Origin: Geosiphon pyriformis
Taxonomy: Eukaryota > Glomeromycota > Glomeromycetes > Archaeosporales > Geosiphonaceae
NCBI GenBank assembly: GCA_016748015.1
Contig: JAAOMT010000309.1
Location: forward strand, 87,087-135,952
Length of the DNA: 48,866 bases
Direction of reading: 5' to 3'
Shown here: one piece after another, positions 10,535 through 19,559 of the stretch
Numbering within the stretch: the first letter of the stretch is position 1
How the letters are laid out: every line of letters begins with the position of its first letter
The notes under the pieces: generated by a model
Database searches by the model: none
What the model was told of the DNA's origin: nothing
The model's input: only the letters and a program-made list of their open reading frames with translations
Translations under genes and position numbers: made by a program

Positions 10535-10999
10535 TTAATGGAATGAGATAATTTCTCCTTTGTCAACAATTTTTTTCTCTGCCATATTAACTGGTATGTC
10601 TATTCTACCTGTTGAACCAAATTCCTGTATCCTTCTTGCTGTTATCCTTAGTTCTTTTTTATTTCCTACTGACACTAATTGTACTACTTTTACCAAAGAT
10701 AGGAATATTGCCTGTGCTATTTTTTTATTTGGATCTATGATATATGCTTTTTCTGAGTCATTTTGTAGTATAGCAATAATATTTTCTATGTATTCTGTGT
10801 CAATTATTCCTCCTCTGATGTTAATTCCATTTTTGGCTAAGCTTTTCTTAGATGCTAACTGAACCATTGTTGTTGCTAGAATTTCCAGTGCTATTTTGAG
10901 ATTAATGCAAGTGCACAAATAGGGTTCCAATTTGATGGGATCTTTTTCTGGATATTTCAGATTAAATCTTGTATCAGTATCATGTGCACATTCTGGCAT
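10535..10999 (-). pseudogene. dUTPase domain within element B pol
   Basis: 154-codon segment starting at an in-frame ATG and showing all five motifs of trimeric dUTP pyrophosphatase in the right order and spacing. Motif 1: AHDTDTRFNL (residues 5-14; family A-G-x-D-L, here G to R and D to N). Motif 2: LASKKSLAKNGI (48-59). Motif 3: GGIIDTEYIENI (63-74) with catalytic Asp67 and Tyr70. Motif 4: NKKIAQAIFLSLV (91-103). Motif 5: RRIQEFGSTG (122-131), the P-loop-like phosphate-binding segment with the stacking Phe. The enzyme hydrolyses dUTP to dUMP and would limit uracil incorporation during reverse transcription. It is in frame with RT downstream and the Cys-rich domain upstream, so it is a polyprotein domain. 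Stops at both ends and the motif 1 changes make this copy doubtful as an enzyme. Confidence 0.88.
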
Positions 11000-11029
11000 A
11001 ATACTTTCATTATTATTGCTGAACTATTT

Positions 11030-11905
11030 CAGTTCTTGCTTTTTGTTGAGATCAGAGAGTGTGATGTATTGCTCGGAGTTTGAATCGCTATTATTTTTGT
11101 TACTATATTGAGTAGAACTGGAACTATTGTTTTTGTCATCATCACTGTCAGAATTTGAATCAGGATTGAAAATTGATTTCAATTCTAATGCACAGCTGCT
11201 GATTGGCTCTTTCTCTTCTAGGATCGCATAGATTATGCATGGTAGTAGATTGTAAATGAGGTCACATTCATTACAATATTAAAAGTCACATGGAATCAAA
11301 CAGTGGTCACATAACTGAGTGTTGATTTCTTTCAAGTGTTGCTTCTGCTCTTCTCTTGTAGATACTAGCTCTTGGTAGTGTTCATGAAATTGTTCTGAGT
11401 CCAAGAGATTTATGACTGGTTTGGGGTCCCAATTAAGTTCTATGGGCTCTGGTGGGTTATTTTTGATTGTCCTTATTTCTTCTAGTGACACTTCTTTGAT
11501 TTTGGTAAGAGCCATTTGTCAAATTTCATCATCATTGTGTAGACATCTATCCAAGCATTTGACTGCTTGTCTCCAGGCAGCATCAATGGGCATTTTTTTT
11601 CTTACCCAGTTGCTTATGAAAATCATGTACTGACACAATTCATCACATGTTTCTTCTCTCTTAGAAATGTTATTCCATATTTCTTCATCAAGAAGAGTTT
11701 TTCCACAAGCCAAGCATGGCTTATTATCCTATTTTCTAACTTGTTTTGGTCTTCTAAAGCATTCAATGATGCATGAGTAGTAATAAAACTTAGTTGCCAT
11801 TAGGTATTCTTTATTGTTGCCACAGCATGCATTTATTAATAACAATTTCTTGCCACAATCAATGCATATGAGCTTTGGTCAACAATAAAGTGCTTGTGGT
11901 GGTTG
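11030..11905 (-). pseudogene. Element B cysteine-rich (putative zinc-binding) domain between protease and dUTPase
   Basis: About 290 codons. It opens with ICIDCGKKLLLINACCGN (about 11820-11875), then SCIIECFRR (about 11755-11785), then PCLACGKTLLDEEIW (about 11675-11720), SKREETCDELCQYM, and a last cluster LCDHCLIPCDF / YCNECDLIYN (about 11250-11310). That gives at least five C-X2-C pairs, which suggests several zinc ribbons or treble clefs. Between clusters lies a charged helical part (NPPEPIELNWDPKPVINLLD). It ends in a Ser/Asp/Asn-rich linker (DSNSDSDDDKNNSSSS) before the dUTPase. The segment 11713-11279 is in frame with dUTPase and RT. I do not recognise a named domain; nucleic-acid binding is only a guess. 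Confidence 0.62.
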
Positions 11906-12249
11906 AAAATAAGTATATGGATAGTAAGTGGTAGTTGGTATTGGATTTTCTTCTTTTTTTTCTTTTTTCCTTCATGATTGTCTTCTTTCTATTTCCAAGT
12001 TGTTAGTTTGTTCTGATTATTGTCAGTTTTCTAGGCTTGGTCAGCATTCTAGGTAAGTTCTTCTTTTTGTTTTTTTTTTCTATTGTTATCTCAAAAGAGT
12101 ATTAGTGGTAGTTTGTTGTGGTCTTCATTGGCCCAGAACACTTAATAGGCTTCTCAGATAGGTTTCTTTTTTTCTTTCTTGAATTCGATAAGTAGAGCTA
12201 ATAACATAATGATAGATTTAAAGTGTTTACATATGACCAGTACTCTCAT

Positions 12250-12800
12250 GTGTTGACCATTCTGGCTCAGTTGTAGTTCCTGTGTGTTTTAATTGAGCAT
12301 GGTGTTTGTTTTAACTAGCCAGTCATTACCAACTAGTGCTTGATACTGTGTACTCTCTATTACCAAAACTTTGATTGGAGTAATAATACCATTTATTTCA
12401 AAAAGAAAATTATCAATCTTGTCAACAGAAGTCTTGGTTGCTTCATCAGCCATTATTATCTTGCCACTGGCAGCACAATCAACTCGGCAACCTAATTGGT
12501 TCATAAGTTGTTATGTGATAATACTACTTGCTGACTCACTATTAAAAATGAGTTTGATAGCATGGCTATCTATTTTGGTATCAGTGTACATAGCAGTGAT
12601 TGGTTTTTCCTCAAATGTGGTTCCACTGAACAATAGAGTTGCTGACAGTTCTTCAATTTCAAAGAGAAATATAGCTATGAGTGACTTGTTTTTTATAATG
12701 GTGGCTGGTGGTATATTACTGATAAGTGATTTTTGGTTTGTTTCTAAGTTATTGGGTGAGACATCTTTTGGAATAACCAGAAGACTTAAATAGTTCTGGG
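12250..12800 (-). pseudogene. Element B retropepsin-like protease, inactivated
   Basis: The active-site segment reads AIKLIFNSESASSIIT (about 12525-12575) where retropepsins have L-D-S/T-G-S/A: the Asp is Asn and the Gly is Glu, both G-to-A changes, and the next codon is TGA where Arg (CGA) is expected. The body continues in 12289-12504 (MNQLGCRVDCAASGKIIM ... QYQALVGNDWLVKTN), where the second hairpin and the ALVGNDWL motif of fungal Gypsy proteases are clear. An N-terminal lead containing FEIEELSATLLFSG is readable from about 12680. This copy cannot be proteolytically active. Confidence 0.78.
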
Positions 12801-12925
12801 AACTCAGGTTTTGAGTATATCTGGTTCTTGAATTTCACTGGCATAATCCTAACAGCTGGTTGAAAAAACTGAGAATTAGTTGGTGGACAACTATTGCTGA
12901 TCTCCAGTTTTAGGTAACTCTTGAT

Positions 12926-13340
12926 CTAGAATTTCCTGATGTCATCCAAGCTGAGTTTAATGGTGGTGTTAAAGTTTGTTGGGGTTGATAAATTACTTGA
13001 GGCTATAGTTAATATATTGGTTGAGGTTGGGGTTAATAAACTATGAGTGCTGAAGGTTGATAAATGGATAGCTGATAGATTGGCTGCTGCATTATAGGTA
13101 GGTAATTCAGTTGATATAGTGTTGGATTGGGTTGGTAACTTGAAGTTTAAAACTGGCAATCAGCATTTTAATATTGATTTCCTAATTGTTGGTTATCTAT
13201 TCTTAACCTGCTGTCAATCTTTAAGTGTCCTTGTTTACCACAGTAATGGCAAACACATGTTTCTTGTTGCCACTGTTGATTGGTAAAGGATAATAGATGC
13301 AATTAATTCTGGAAACAATTCAGGTTTCTTTAATTATTGT
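12926..13340 (-). pseudogene. Element B gag C-terminus: zinc knuckle and Ser/Thr-rich linker
   Basis: The nucleocapsid-like zinc knuckle is at 13207-13251 (minus): CHYCGKQGHLKIDS, i.e. C-X2-C-X4-H-X4 with the last Cys replaced by Ser. It is followed, in another frame, by a Ser/Thr/Asn-rich stretch at 12926-13159 (SSNLSTPTNFNTTIKLS) that leads toward the protease. The knuckle supports assignment of the preceding ORF as gag. Confidence 0.65.
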
Positions 13341-13341
13341 G

Positions 13342-14986
13342 TCATTGTAAAAGTTGATAAATTGCATGATTGTTAGCTAAGTATTCCTTTAATTTCTGAT
13401 TGATTGAATCACTGAATTGTTTCAATTTGGAATCCAATTCAGATGATTCATTCATTACTAGATTAATAGCTTGGGTGTGGTTGGCTTCTAATTCTGCTGC
13501 TTTAAAATCTCTGGCATTTGTAACTGCAGCTTGAAGGTCTGCTGGATGTATTGGGCGTATATGCTGGAGGATGCTACTGCATAAGCCTCTAATAAATTGA
13601 TTTAGAATTTGTGGTGCTGTAAAATAATCAGCCTGAATTGTCTGAATTTGGTGCAAATTTCTGTGGAAGTATTCTAAATAAGTAATGACTGCTTCATTTT
13701 CTTCTTGTTTGATGGTGGTGAAAGTGTTTGCCAATTGGTTGATGCTATTGTTATTACTAAAATATCCCAAGAATACAACTTTAAATTCCTGAAATGTTTA
13801 AAATTTGGCGACTAGGCTTTGATACCATGAGTTGGCAGTATCCTGTAAAAAATAGGAGATGGTTTAGAGTGCTTTCACATCATTCTATCTGTTGGCCGTG
13901 ATGGTCTTTTCAATATCATTGAGCCATATTTGGGCATCATTTTTTTTGCCAGTAAATTTCTTGAGTTTTGTTATTGGAGTGTAGACTATTGGATCCAAGT
14001 TTAGTTGTTGAAGTTGTTATTATGGCTGTTGAAGTGACTGTTGTGGTTGTTGGGGTGGTTGAAATGGCTGCTGTTAAATTGGTTCAATAATCAGTTCAAT
14101 TGGTAGTTGATTAATGACAATTACTGGAGGTAAGTTTTGCTGATTAATTGTTTTGGGATTTGTATTATTCGGATTTTGAGGAGTTTGAAAGTTCAGAGTT
14201 TCAATTTTCAGATTTTCTAAATTTGGATTTTGCTGAGTCTGAAAGTTCGGGGTTTTAATGTCTTGGTTTTCTGAAATCAGATTCTGGTAGGTGAATTCCT
14301 AATCTTCAGCTTTTTCTTCTTCTTCCTCTTCTGATTTTGTTACCTCTTATGGGTCAGCTGTTCCAAAATTTGGTGGAGATGGTGATGATTGATATTCTAA
14401 TAAGGTAGTTGATTGTGATTTAAATTCTTCAAAATAATTGCCATAGGTCCCTAATAACTCTGTTTTCTTTTGTTTACTTTGAAATTGGGAGTTGTCTAAA
14501 TGTTAATGTCGCATTTGATGTGGACATGCCTGTTGATAAAATGTTAATGATACTTTTGGGTATATAGTGGTATAATGGGTTTGTTGGTGATTCAACTTTA
14601 ATTTTCTTTAAAGTGAGTAGTTGGATCTCTTTTGGTGTTGCTGTTGGTGTTTGTAGTCTTCCCTTTTCTTTGTCTGCATAGGTAATTGGGAATTGTTGTT
14701 GAGTGTACTTTTCAATGATTTGATTGATTTCCTTGATAATTGGTGTAAAACTGTAATTTTTTGGTAAGCTGGTATGTTGAAACAATTCTGTATAAAAGTT
14801 TTCTCTTGCTGATTTAATGTCAACTGTTCTTCCTAGACAGTCTGTGATCTTTTTATTGACATAAAAGTTGAAAGTGAATTCTGCTAGATAATAGTTGTTG
14901 TTTAATCCCAGTTGTTGGCTATACTGTTGGAACAAAGATTTGGCAAATCTTAAATGGTTTGTTCCTATGTTTTCTGGTTCTGTCAC
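13342..14986 (-). pseudogene. Element B gag, broken
   Basis: N-terminal part 14474-14986, 170 codons, starts with TEPENIG preceded by a GTG where a Met is expected (14984-14986), then LFQQYSQQLGLNNNYY and a Gln/Pro-rich region. The capsid core is 13342-13770: YFSNNNSINQLANTFTTIKQ and FIRGLCSSILQHIRP match the retrotransposon gag domain, followed by a helical segment NARDFKAAELEANH. The sequence between them (13771-14473) is readable as low-complexity Gln/Asn/Thr-rich protein with many stops. At least two frameshifts are required. It would form the particle shell. The family resemblance to gag of arbuscular-mycorrhizal-fungus Gypsy elements is from memory. Confidence 0.78.
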
Positions 14987-15029
14987 TTTTGGATGATTGT
15001 TGTTGGTGCTGGTTCTCTGTAGGATTATA

Positions 15030-15048
15030 CTTCACAGAAAGCACCAAA
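15030..15048 (-). other. Primer-binding site of element B
   Basis: Two bases inside the 5' LTR end, minus strand, TGGTGCTTTCTGTGAAG starts with the TGG complementary to a tRNA CCA end. It shares 13 of 15 bases with the equivalent site of element A (19504-19518). The tRNA is not identified. Confidence 0.55.
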
Positions 15049-15826
15049 TATTATAGGTAATTATTTGGGATCTCAAAGCAAATAACAAACTCATAACTTG
15101 GTGCTCAATTGATATAATGATAATGATTTCTGAATGTCTGGTTGATCTAAAGGTTTTGCTTATTTGAAGGTTTTGTTGTGAAGTTCTTTGTATAATAAAC
15201 AGAGATTTAATAGTTGTTTTAGTAGCCTCCCAGAATCACAATTTCATCAAATTTCTTTCTTAGCTTAGTGGCTGGTAATCCTCCTAGTAAGCTATCCTCA
15301 AATTTATGAGTGTTCTACCCTTGTTTCACAGGTCTTTTACCAGTCTCTATATTCTGACATCAGTATTTTAGTGCTTAATTTTTAGAAAAATAAAGAAAAT
15401 AAAAAAAATAAAAAAATAAGCCAAGACAATTTTGCAAGTTAATATCCTGTTAATAGCTGTGATTAAGAGCTATTGTTCTAGTATGGTTAAGTATAAATTA
15501 CTATTAACATAAAGTGTTGATAGTGAAAAGTAGATTGAGAGATTGAATAATTATTTATTAATATTTGTGATGTGGAAGGTTGGTTAGATTAAATCTAAAA
15601 AGAGAGGTCTGTTTTTTCTACTTCTAATACTACCACTATATATACATAATTGAGATTCTTCAATTCCTCAATTCTTTACACCAGAAATCCTGGAATTCTA
15701 AAATTTTGCAATTCTTTATATGAGAATTCTGAAATTTTTGGAATCCTGCAATTCCATATTTACTATGACTACTTCTAATTGGCTAATTATATACTAATAT
15801 ATATTTTTTATGTTCTATGAATAACA
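15049..15826 (-). repeat. Element B 5' LTR
   Basis: Partner of 5790-6656. It ends in AATAACA at 15826 against the 4-bp duplication ACAT. Its inner terminus is decayed (TATTATAGG versus TGTTACAAG), both changes being transitions. The two LTRs of this element differ at many sites, mostly C/T and G/A, so insertion is not recent or the copy was hypermutated. Confidence 0.9.
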
Positions 15827-15830
15827 ACAT

Positions 15831-16169
15831 TTTAGGAAAAGATAGAAAAATACCAACAAGTGATCTTTTATTTCAAGATGTTCAGATACTTAAAGATAGG
15901 GAAAAAGAAATTAGTAATAAGAGAATGATTGAGATAAAAGTTGTTATTTTATTTATTCTTGATTATTTTGAATATGTTTTTCTATAGCTAAGAGATTTAT
16001 TGCTTATATAGCTATCAAAAATAATCAATGATCAGATCAATGATTATGTCAATAGTCATGTTATTGATCAGGTTAATGATTACTATCTAAAAATAGAATG
16101 GCTAATTATATGACATTAGTGGCTAATACATATAATAATTAATAAGAAATATAAGTTTCAATTATAATA
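15831..16169 (-). repeat. Gypsy A copy 1, 5' LTR, U3 part (displaced by element B)
   Basis: First half of the family A LTR, starting at 16169 (TATTATAATTG for family TGTTACAGTTA). It joins exactly to 5789 when element B is removed. It contains five 12-bp tandem units at 16023-16082. Confidence 0.87.
16023..16082 (-). repeat. 12-bp minisatellite in family A LTR, 5 units
   Basis: Five head-to-tail units of a TGATYATTGAYC-type 12-mer. The 5' LTR of copy 2 also has five units, its 3' LTR has ten. Confidence 0.8.
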
Positions 16170-16599
16170 TTATATAATTATGTTAATAAAAACTTCCTTA
16201 TTTGCACCAATAAAAAACAAATAACCTATCCTTAAACTAAAACTAACAATATAACTCTTTTTAATCTTCAACAACCAAGTAATATTACCTAAAATTTTAG
16301 CAAAAAAGCTGTAAACAATATCAAACAAGAAGTTATTTTTACTTAACAAAATTTTATAATCTATGTCTATTCGAAGCTTTAAATTAAACACTTAAATTTA
16401 TTTTTTATAATCAATCACCAAGTTTTGAACAAACTTAATCAATTTAGCTGTAACTAAATTAGAATTTCTGAAAAAAAAGTTTGGTTTCTTTTAATTAATT
16501 CTTAAACACAAATTTTTTGTACAAAACTGTATACAAAATTTATATTAAAAACACATAAAACCAATAATTGAAGAACTGCAAACAAAACCAAGATTTTAT
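16170..16599 (-). other. Unassigned A/T-rich interval with a short minus-strand ORF
   Basis: Between the family A LTR and the readable LINE relic. The only open stretch is 73 codons at 16170-16391 (FAKILGNITWLLKIKKSYIV), unrecognised. It may be a remnant of LINE ORF2 endonuclease, since it lies downstream of the ORF2 start of the relic, but I could not align it. Confidence 0.3.
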
Positions 16600-16687
16600 T
16601 AATTAAAAACTTTCACAATATCTTTTTGTTTGGTAAAATTGTTCATTTTCTTCATATTGCTTACAGCAAATTTTTAAATGTAATTAA
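16600..16687 (-). pseudogene. LINE-4 relic: start of ORF2 (endonuclease)
   Basis: Minus strand reads AVSNMKKMNNFTKQKDIVK, aligning with the ORF2 N-terminus of LINE-2 (ATYNVWSMNIPAKQEDIVR). The junction with ORF1 has the same spacing as in LINE-2 over 31 bases, with the ATGA overlap decayed to ATAA. Similarity is lost below about 16600. Confidence 0.6.
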
Positions 16688-18730
16688 TTATTAAGATAAA
16701 AATAACATTAAAAAACCTAAGCCAGTATACAACTAATTCAATCTTACTAAAACCAAATCAACTAAAATCTCAAAAACCATTATTTTTGATTTTAAGCCAC
16801 TTATTTTGGTGGTTAAAACCTTTAAGCTACTAAAACTGAGATCTAATTTTCTGTTTTTTGTTGTTAAAAAAAGAAAAAAAAAACAATAATAGATTATTTA
16901 AAACCATATCTAAATTCAACTTCAAAACTAATAATATAAAAATAACTGGAAAAAAATGTTAATAAATAATTGTCAGAAGTACCAAATCTATATTGCTCAG
17001 CTTTTACATTATAATAGACACTTAATTAACCAAAAGCTTTAAAAAGCAATTCAAAAAAGCTAACTGATTACTAATTACAAACATATCTTAAAAACTAAAA
17101 ACCACTTTGTTAAAAAGTAAAGCATCAGAAAGAGAAAATTCAGTAACAGAAAGTTCAGTAATAAAAACAAAATAAACATAAATAAAAACAGTCTTTGGAA
17201 ACATTATTTGCATCCAAAACTTGCTACTAAATATAGCAAATCAGAAAATAAACATATTTTTTTTTATATAGAAGTAAGTAAACTAAATATAATTTTGGTT
17301 TAAAATAAATTTCTTATATATTTTTTTTAAATCAGAACAGAGAAACTTGAAAAATTACACTCAAAAAAAAATGTTCAAGATATCTATACTTTTTATAGCA
17401 TACCAGATTTAACTTAGTTCAAGAAAGTTTTATACTACCAAATATTGACTTTATTTAAAAAACATACTTCATATTCTGATTTAACTTAAAATCAACTATA
17501 GTATAATGAATCTTATTGTCTATTTTAAGTAATTAATTTATAATGCAAGTTTTTTTACCAGTTTTTTTTAACAAAGTATTCAGATTATATGTAGTTGTTT
17601 TTACAAAAAGTGTAAACAAAAAAGTTTTATACTGATTTTTAGACATTTATATATCTTAATTACTTATAGTTTTAACTATTTATACTGAATTTTTTCTAAT
17701 TAAGAACAACTATTTAACTACTAACCAATTTTTTTTATCCAATTTGGCAAATTCTACTATAGTTTTTTACTACAGCCCAATTAGTTATATTTTAATAAAC
17801 ACAATTTGACCAAATTCGACTATTGTAGTAATAATTATTTTTTTTAGCATATCTATAAAATTTTTTTGATTATTACAGCTTAATTTGAATGCATTTTTTG
17901 TTTTTTAAGATTATTATTTATAATAAATCTTTTTTTTTTCAGCCAATAACACAGTTTTTTTTATGTTTTTTTTTGTATAAATATTGATCTAATAATTTTT
18001 TTAAATTTTGAGAAAGTAATAGTCTTTTAAAACTATTGATTATTGAAAAAATTTTTTTGATTACTTGAGTTTTTATTGTTACTAACTTGTTTTTCACAGC
18101 TAAAAGATTAATATTTAAAGCAAAAAATTTCTTAATAGCTATTTTAACTTGAATTTTTATTATTTTAAAGTTAATTTATTTTTTGTCTAATGAAATATTA
18201 GAAAAAAATAAAAGAGAACCAATTTTTTTTTCCATATTAAAAACAAAAAAACTAAGAAAAAAGCCACAATTCAAACCAGAAATTATTTTTTTGGTCTTAA
18301 AAATAGTAATAGTTAAATCCAAAAAATGCTCTTATTAATACCAGTTATGAAATTATTGTTTTTATTATTATTAGACTTATTATTTATCTGAATAAACACT
18401 ACTATCAGAACTAGATCTAATCAAGAAAATATTTTTCTCATTACTAAAGTATTTAACATATTAAAAATAATTTTTTTTTTTGAGAAAAATAGCTTTTAAT
18501 AAGATCATAAAAAGCCTTTTTGGGCATTTTTTTTAGACATACTATTATTTAAAACCGTTTCCAAGTTCACAATAAAAGAGTTATTAGCTTAAAAAATATT
18601 AAAAAATATTAAAAAAAAAAAAAAAAACTTTTTTTTTAAAATTATGCTTTTTGGAAAATTTAAAACATAGAAAAAAAAGATTTAAACTTAATATAAATTA
18701 AATTATATTTGTTAATACCAATATTAAAAA
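16688..18730 (-). pseudogene. LINE-4 relic: ORF1 (RNA-binding protein), extremely decayed
   Basis: Heavily A/T-shifted copy of the ORF1 seen in LINE-1 and LINE-2. Anchors in order: KKFFALNINLLAVKNK (about 18090-18140; LINE-2 VKSFALDIEISAVPKK), QVIKKIFSIINSF (about 18040-18075; MAVKKIFYQIDGF), NQLAFLNCFLKLLVN.VSIIM.KLSN (about 16990-17075; NQVASLEHFLELLTDQVSAIAKKLSC), and SLKVLTTKISGLKSKIMVFE (about 16775-16835; SLKVLTAKVGGLESKLMALD). The frame is broken by stops and slips throughout, and the zinc knuckle was not found. Length from first to last anchor is close to the intact ORF1. Codon-level differences are dominated by changes toward A and T. Confidence 0.62.
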
Positions 18731-18813
18731 TAGTAAAAAACTATTAATTTTAATTTTATAGAAAATTAACAAAAAAAATTAGTATTAAATAAGATTTTGG
18801 CTTTTTACTAATA

Positions 18814-18817
18814 ATAA
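18814..18817. other. 4-bp target-site duplication of Gypsy A copy 2 (left; right copy 26568-26571)
   Basis: ATAA directly abuts both LTR ends. Weak alone because the surroundings are A/T-rich, but the length agrees with the 4-bp duplication of element B. Confidence 0.5.
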
Positions 18818-19497
18818 TATTACAGTTAAAACTTATACTTCTTATTAATTATCATATGTATTAATTACTGATGTCCTATAAATTAGCCACTCTATTTTTA
18901 GAAAGTGATTATTGATCTGATTATTGACTTGATTATTAACTTAGTCATTGATCTAATTATTAACCATTTTTGATAGCTATATAAAGTAATGAATCTTTTA
19001 GCTATAGAAAAACATAAAGAAATTAAGAAAATAAAATAAATAAAATAACACTTTTTATTTCAATCATTCTCTTATTGCTAATTTCTCTTTTTCTACTTTT
19101 AAGTATTCAAATATTTTGGGATAAAAGATCACTTGTTGGTATTTTCCTATCTTTTTTCTGAAATATATAAGTGTAGCATTTGAAGATTATTGAATAAAAT
19201 ATAACTAAAAAGCACATCTGATACTTGATATTAAATTTTAAAAGCACCAACATAAGGCATAGAATTATACCAAATATGATCATTTGTTGATAGTACAGAT
19301 TATCCCTCTATCTTCAGATTCTCTGGTTATCTTTTGAAAAGAATAGTAACTGAGATATTTTATGAGACTGATCTTATACATTAAATCCATACTTATTTAA
19401 TTTGCTCTTTGAAATTGAATTCTCTTTGATTATTTCTATTACTCTACAATCTTATTCTCCCTTGCTATCCATTAGCTTGTTACTTCAACCTGTAATA
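18818..19497 (+). repeat. Gypsy A copy 2, 5' LTR
   Basis: Aligned with 25828-26567 and with the split LTR of copy 1. The start is TATTACAG (TGTTACAG in the 3' LTR) and the end TGTAATA (TATAACA in the 3' LTR); every terminal difference is a transition. Five 12-bp units lie at 18906-18965. Confidence 0.9.
18906..18965 (+). repeat. 12-bp minisatellite, 5 units, in 5' LTR
   Basis: Units such as TGATTATTGATC and TGATTATTGACT, head to tail, 60 bp. Same phase as the ten-unit array at 25916-26035. Confidence 0.85.
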
Positions 19498-19503
19498 TAA
19501 AAG

Positions 19504-19520
19504 TAGTGCTCTCTGTGAGA
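19504..19520 (+). other. Primer-binding site, Gypsy A copy 2
   Basis: TAGTGCTCTCTGTGAGA lies six bases inside the LTR end. It matches element B TGGTGCTTTCTGTGA except for two transitions. Confidence 0.5.
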
Positions 19521-19559
19521 TTGTCAAATTCCACTTATTTCTCTATTGTATGGGTGATT

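Larger units (their letters stand above)
5790..15826 (-). mobile_element. Ty3/Gypsy retrotransposon, family B, with dUTPase domain (nested in family A LTR)
   Basis: Complete 10,037-bp minus-strand element bounded by LTRs 15049-15826 (5', 778 bp) and 5790-6656 (3', 867 bp). LTR ends are TGTTAC...GTAACA; the 5' LTR copy is decayed at one end (TATTAT). Gene order in transcription direction: gag, protease, Cys-rich domain, dUTPase, spacer, RT, RNase H, integrase, 3' ORF. It is flanked by a 4-bp duplication and lies inside the 5' LTR of family A copy 1. The frame from 11713 down to 9233 is continuous apart from stops; several slips occur elsewhere. Confidence 0.92.
1..16169 (-). mobile_element. 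Ty3/Gypsy retrotransposon, family A copy 1 (truncated by window start, split by nested element B)
   Basis: Minus-strand LTR retrotransposon. Its internal region (1-5454) holds, in transcription order, gag, protease, a Cys-containing linker, RT, RNase H and integrase, the Ty3/Gypsy order. The window starts inside the integrase C-terminal module, so the 3' end and 3' LTR are missing. The 5' LTR is in two pieces, 5455-5789 and 15831-16169, separated by element B. Together the pieces make 674 bp, close to the 680-bp LTR of the plus-strand copy at 18818. Copy 2 at 18818-26567 is a close relative throughout and was used to align domains. All genes carry stop codons. Confidence 0.9.

Noticed and set aside
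12371-12793. 140-codon plus-strand ORF resembling a membrane protein
   Set aside because: Antisense to the element B protease, whose ALVGNDWL and active-site segments are clear on the other strand.
15878-16085. CRISPR-like or satellite array from repeated TGAT/ATCA words
   Set aside because: The words are the 12-bp LTR minisatellite without spacers, confined to family A LTRs.
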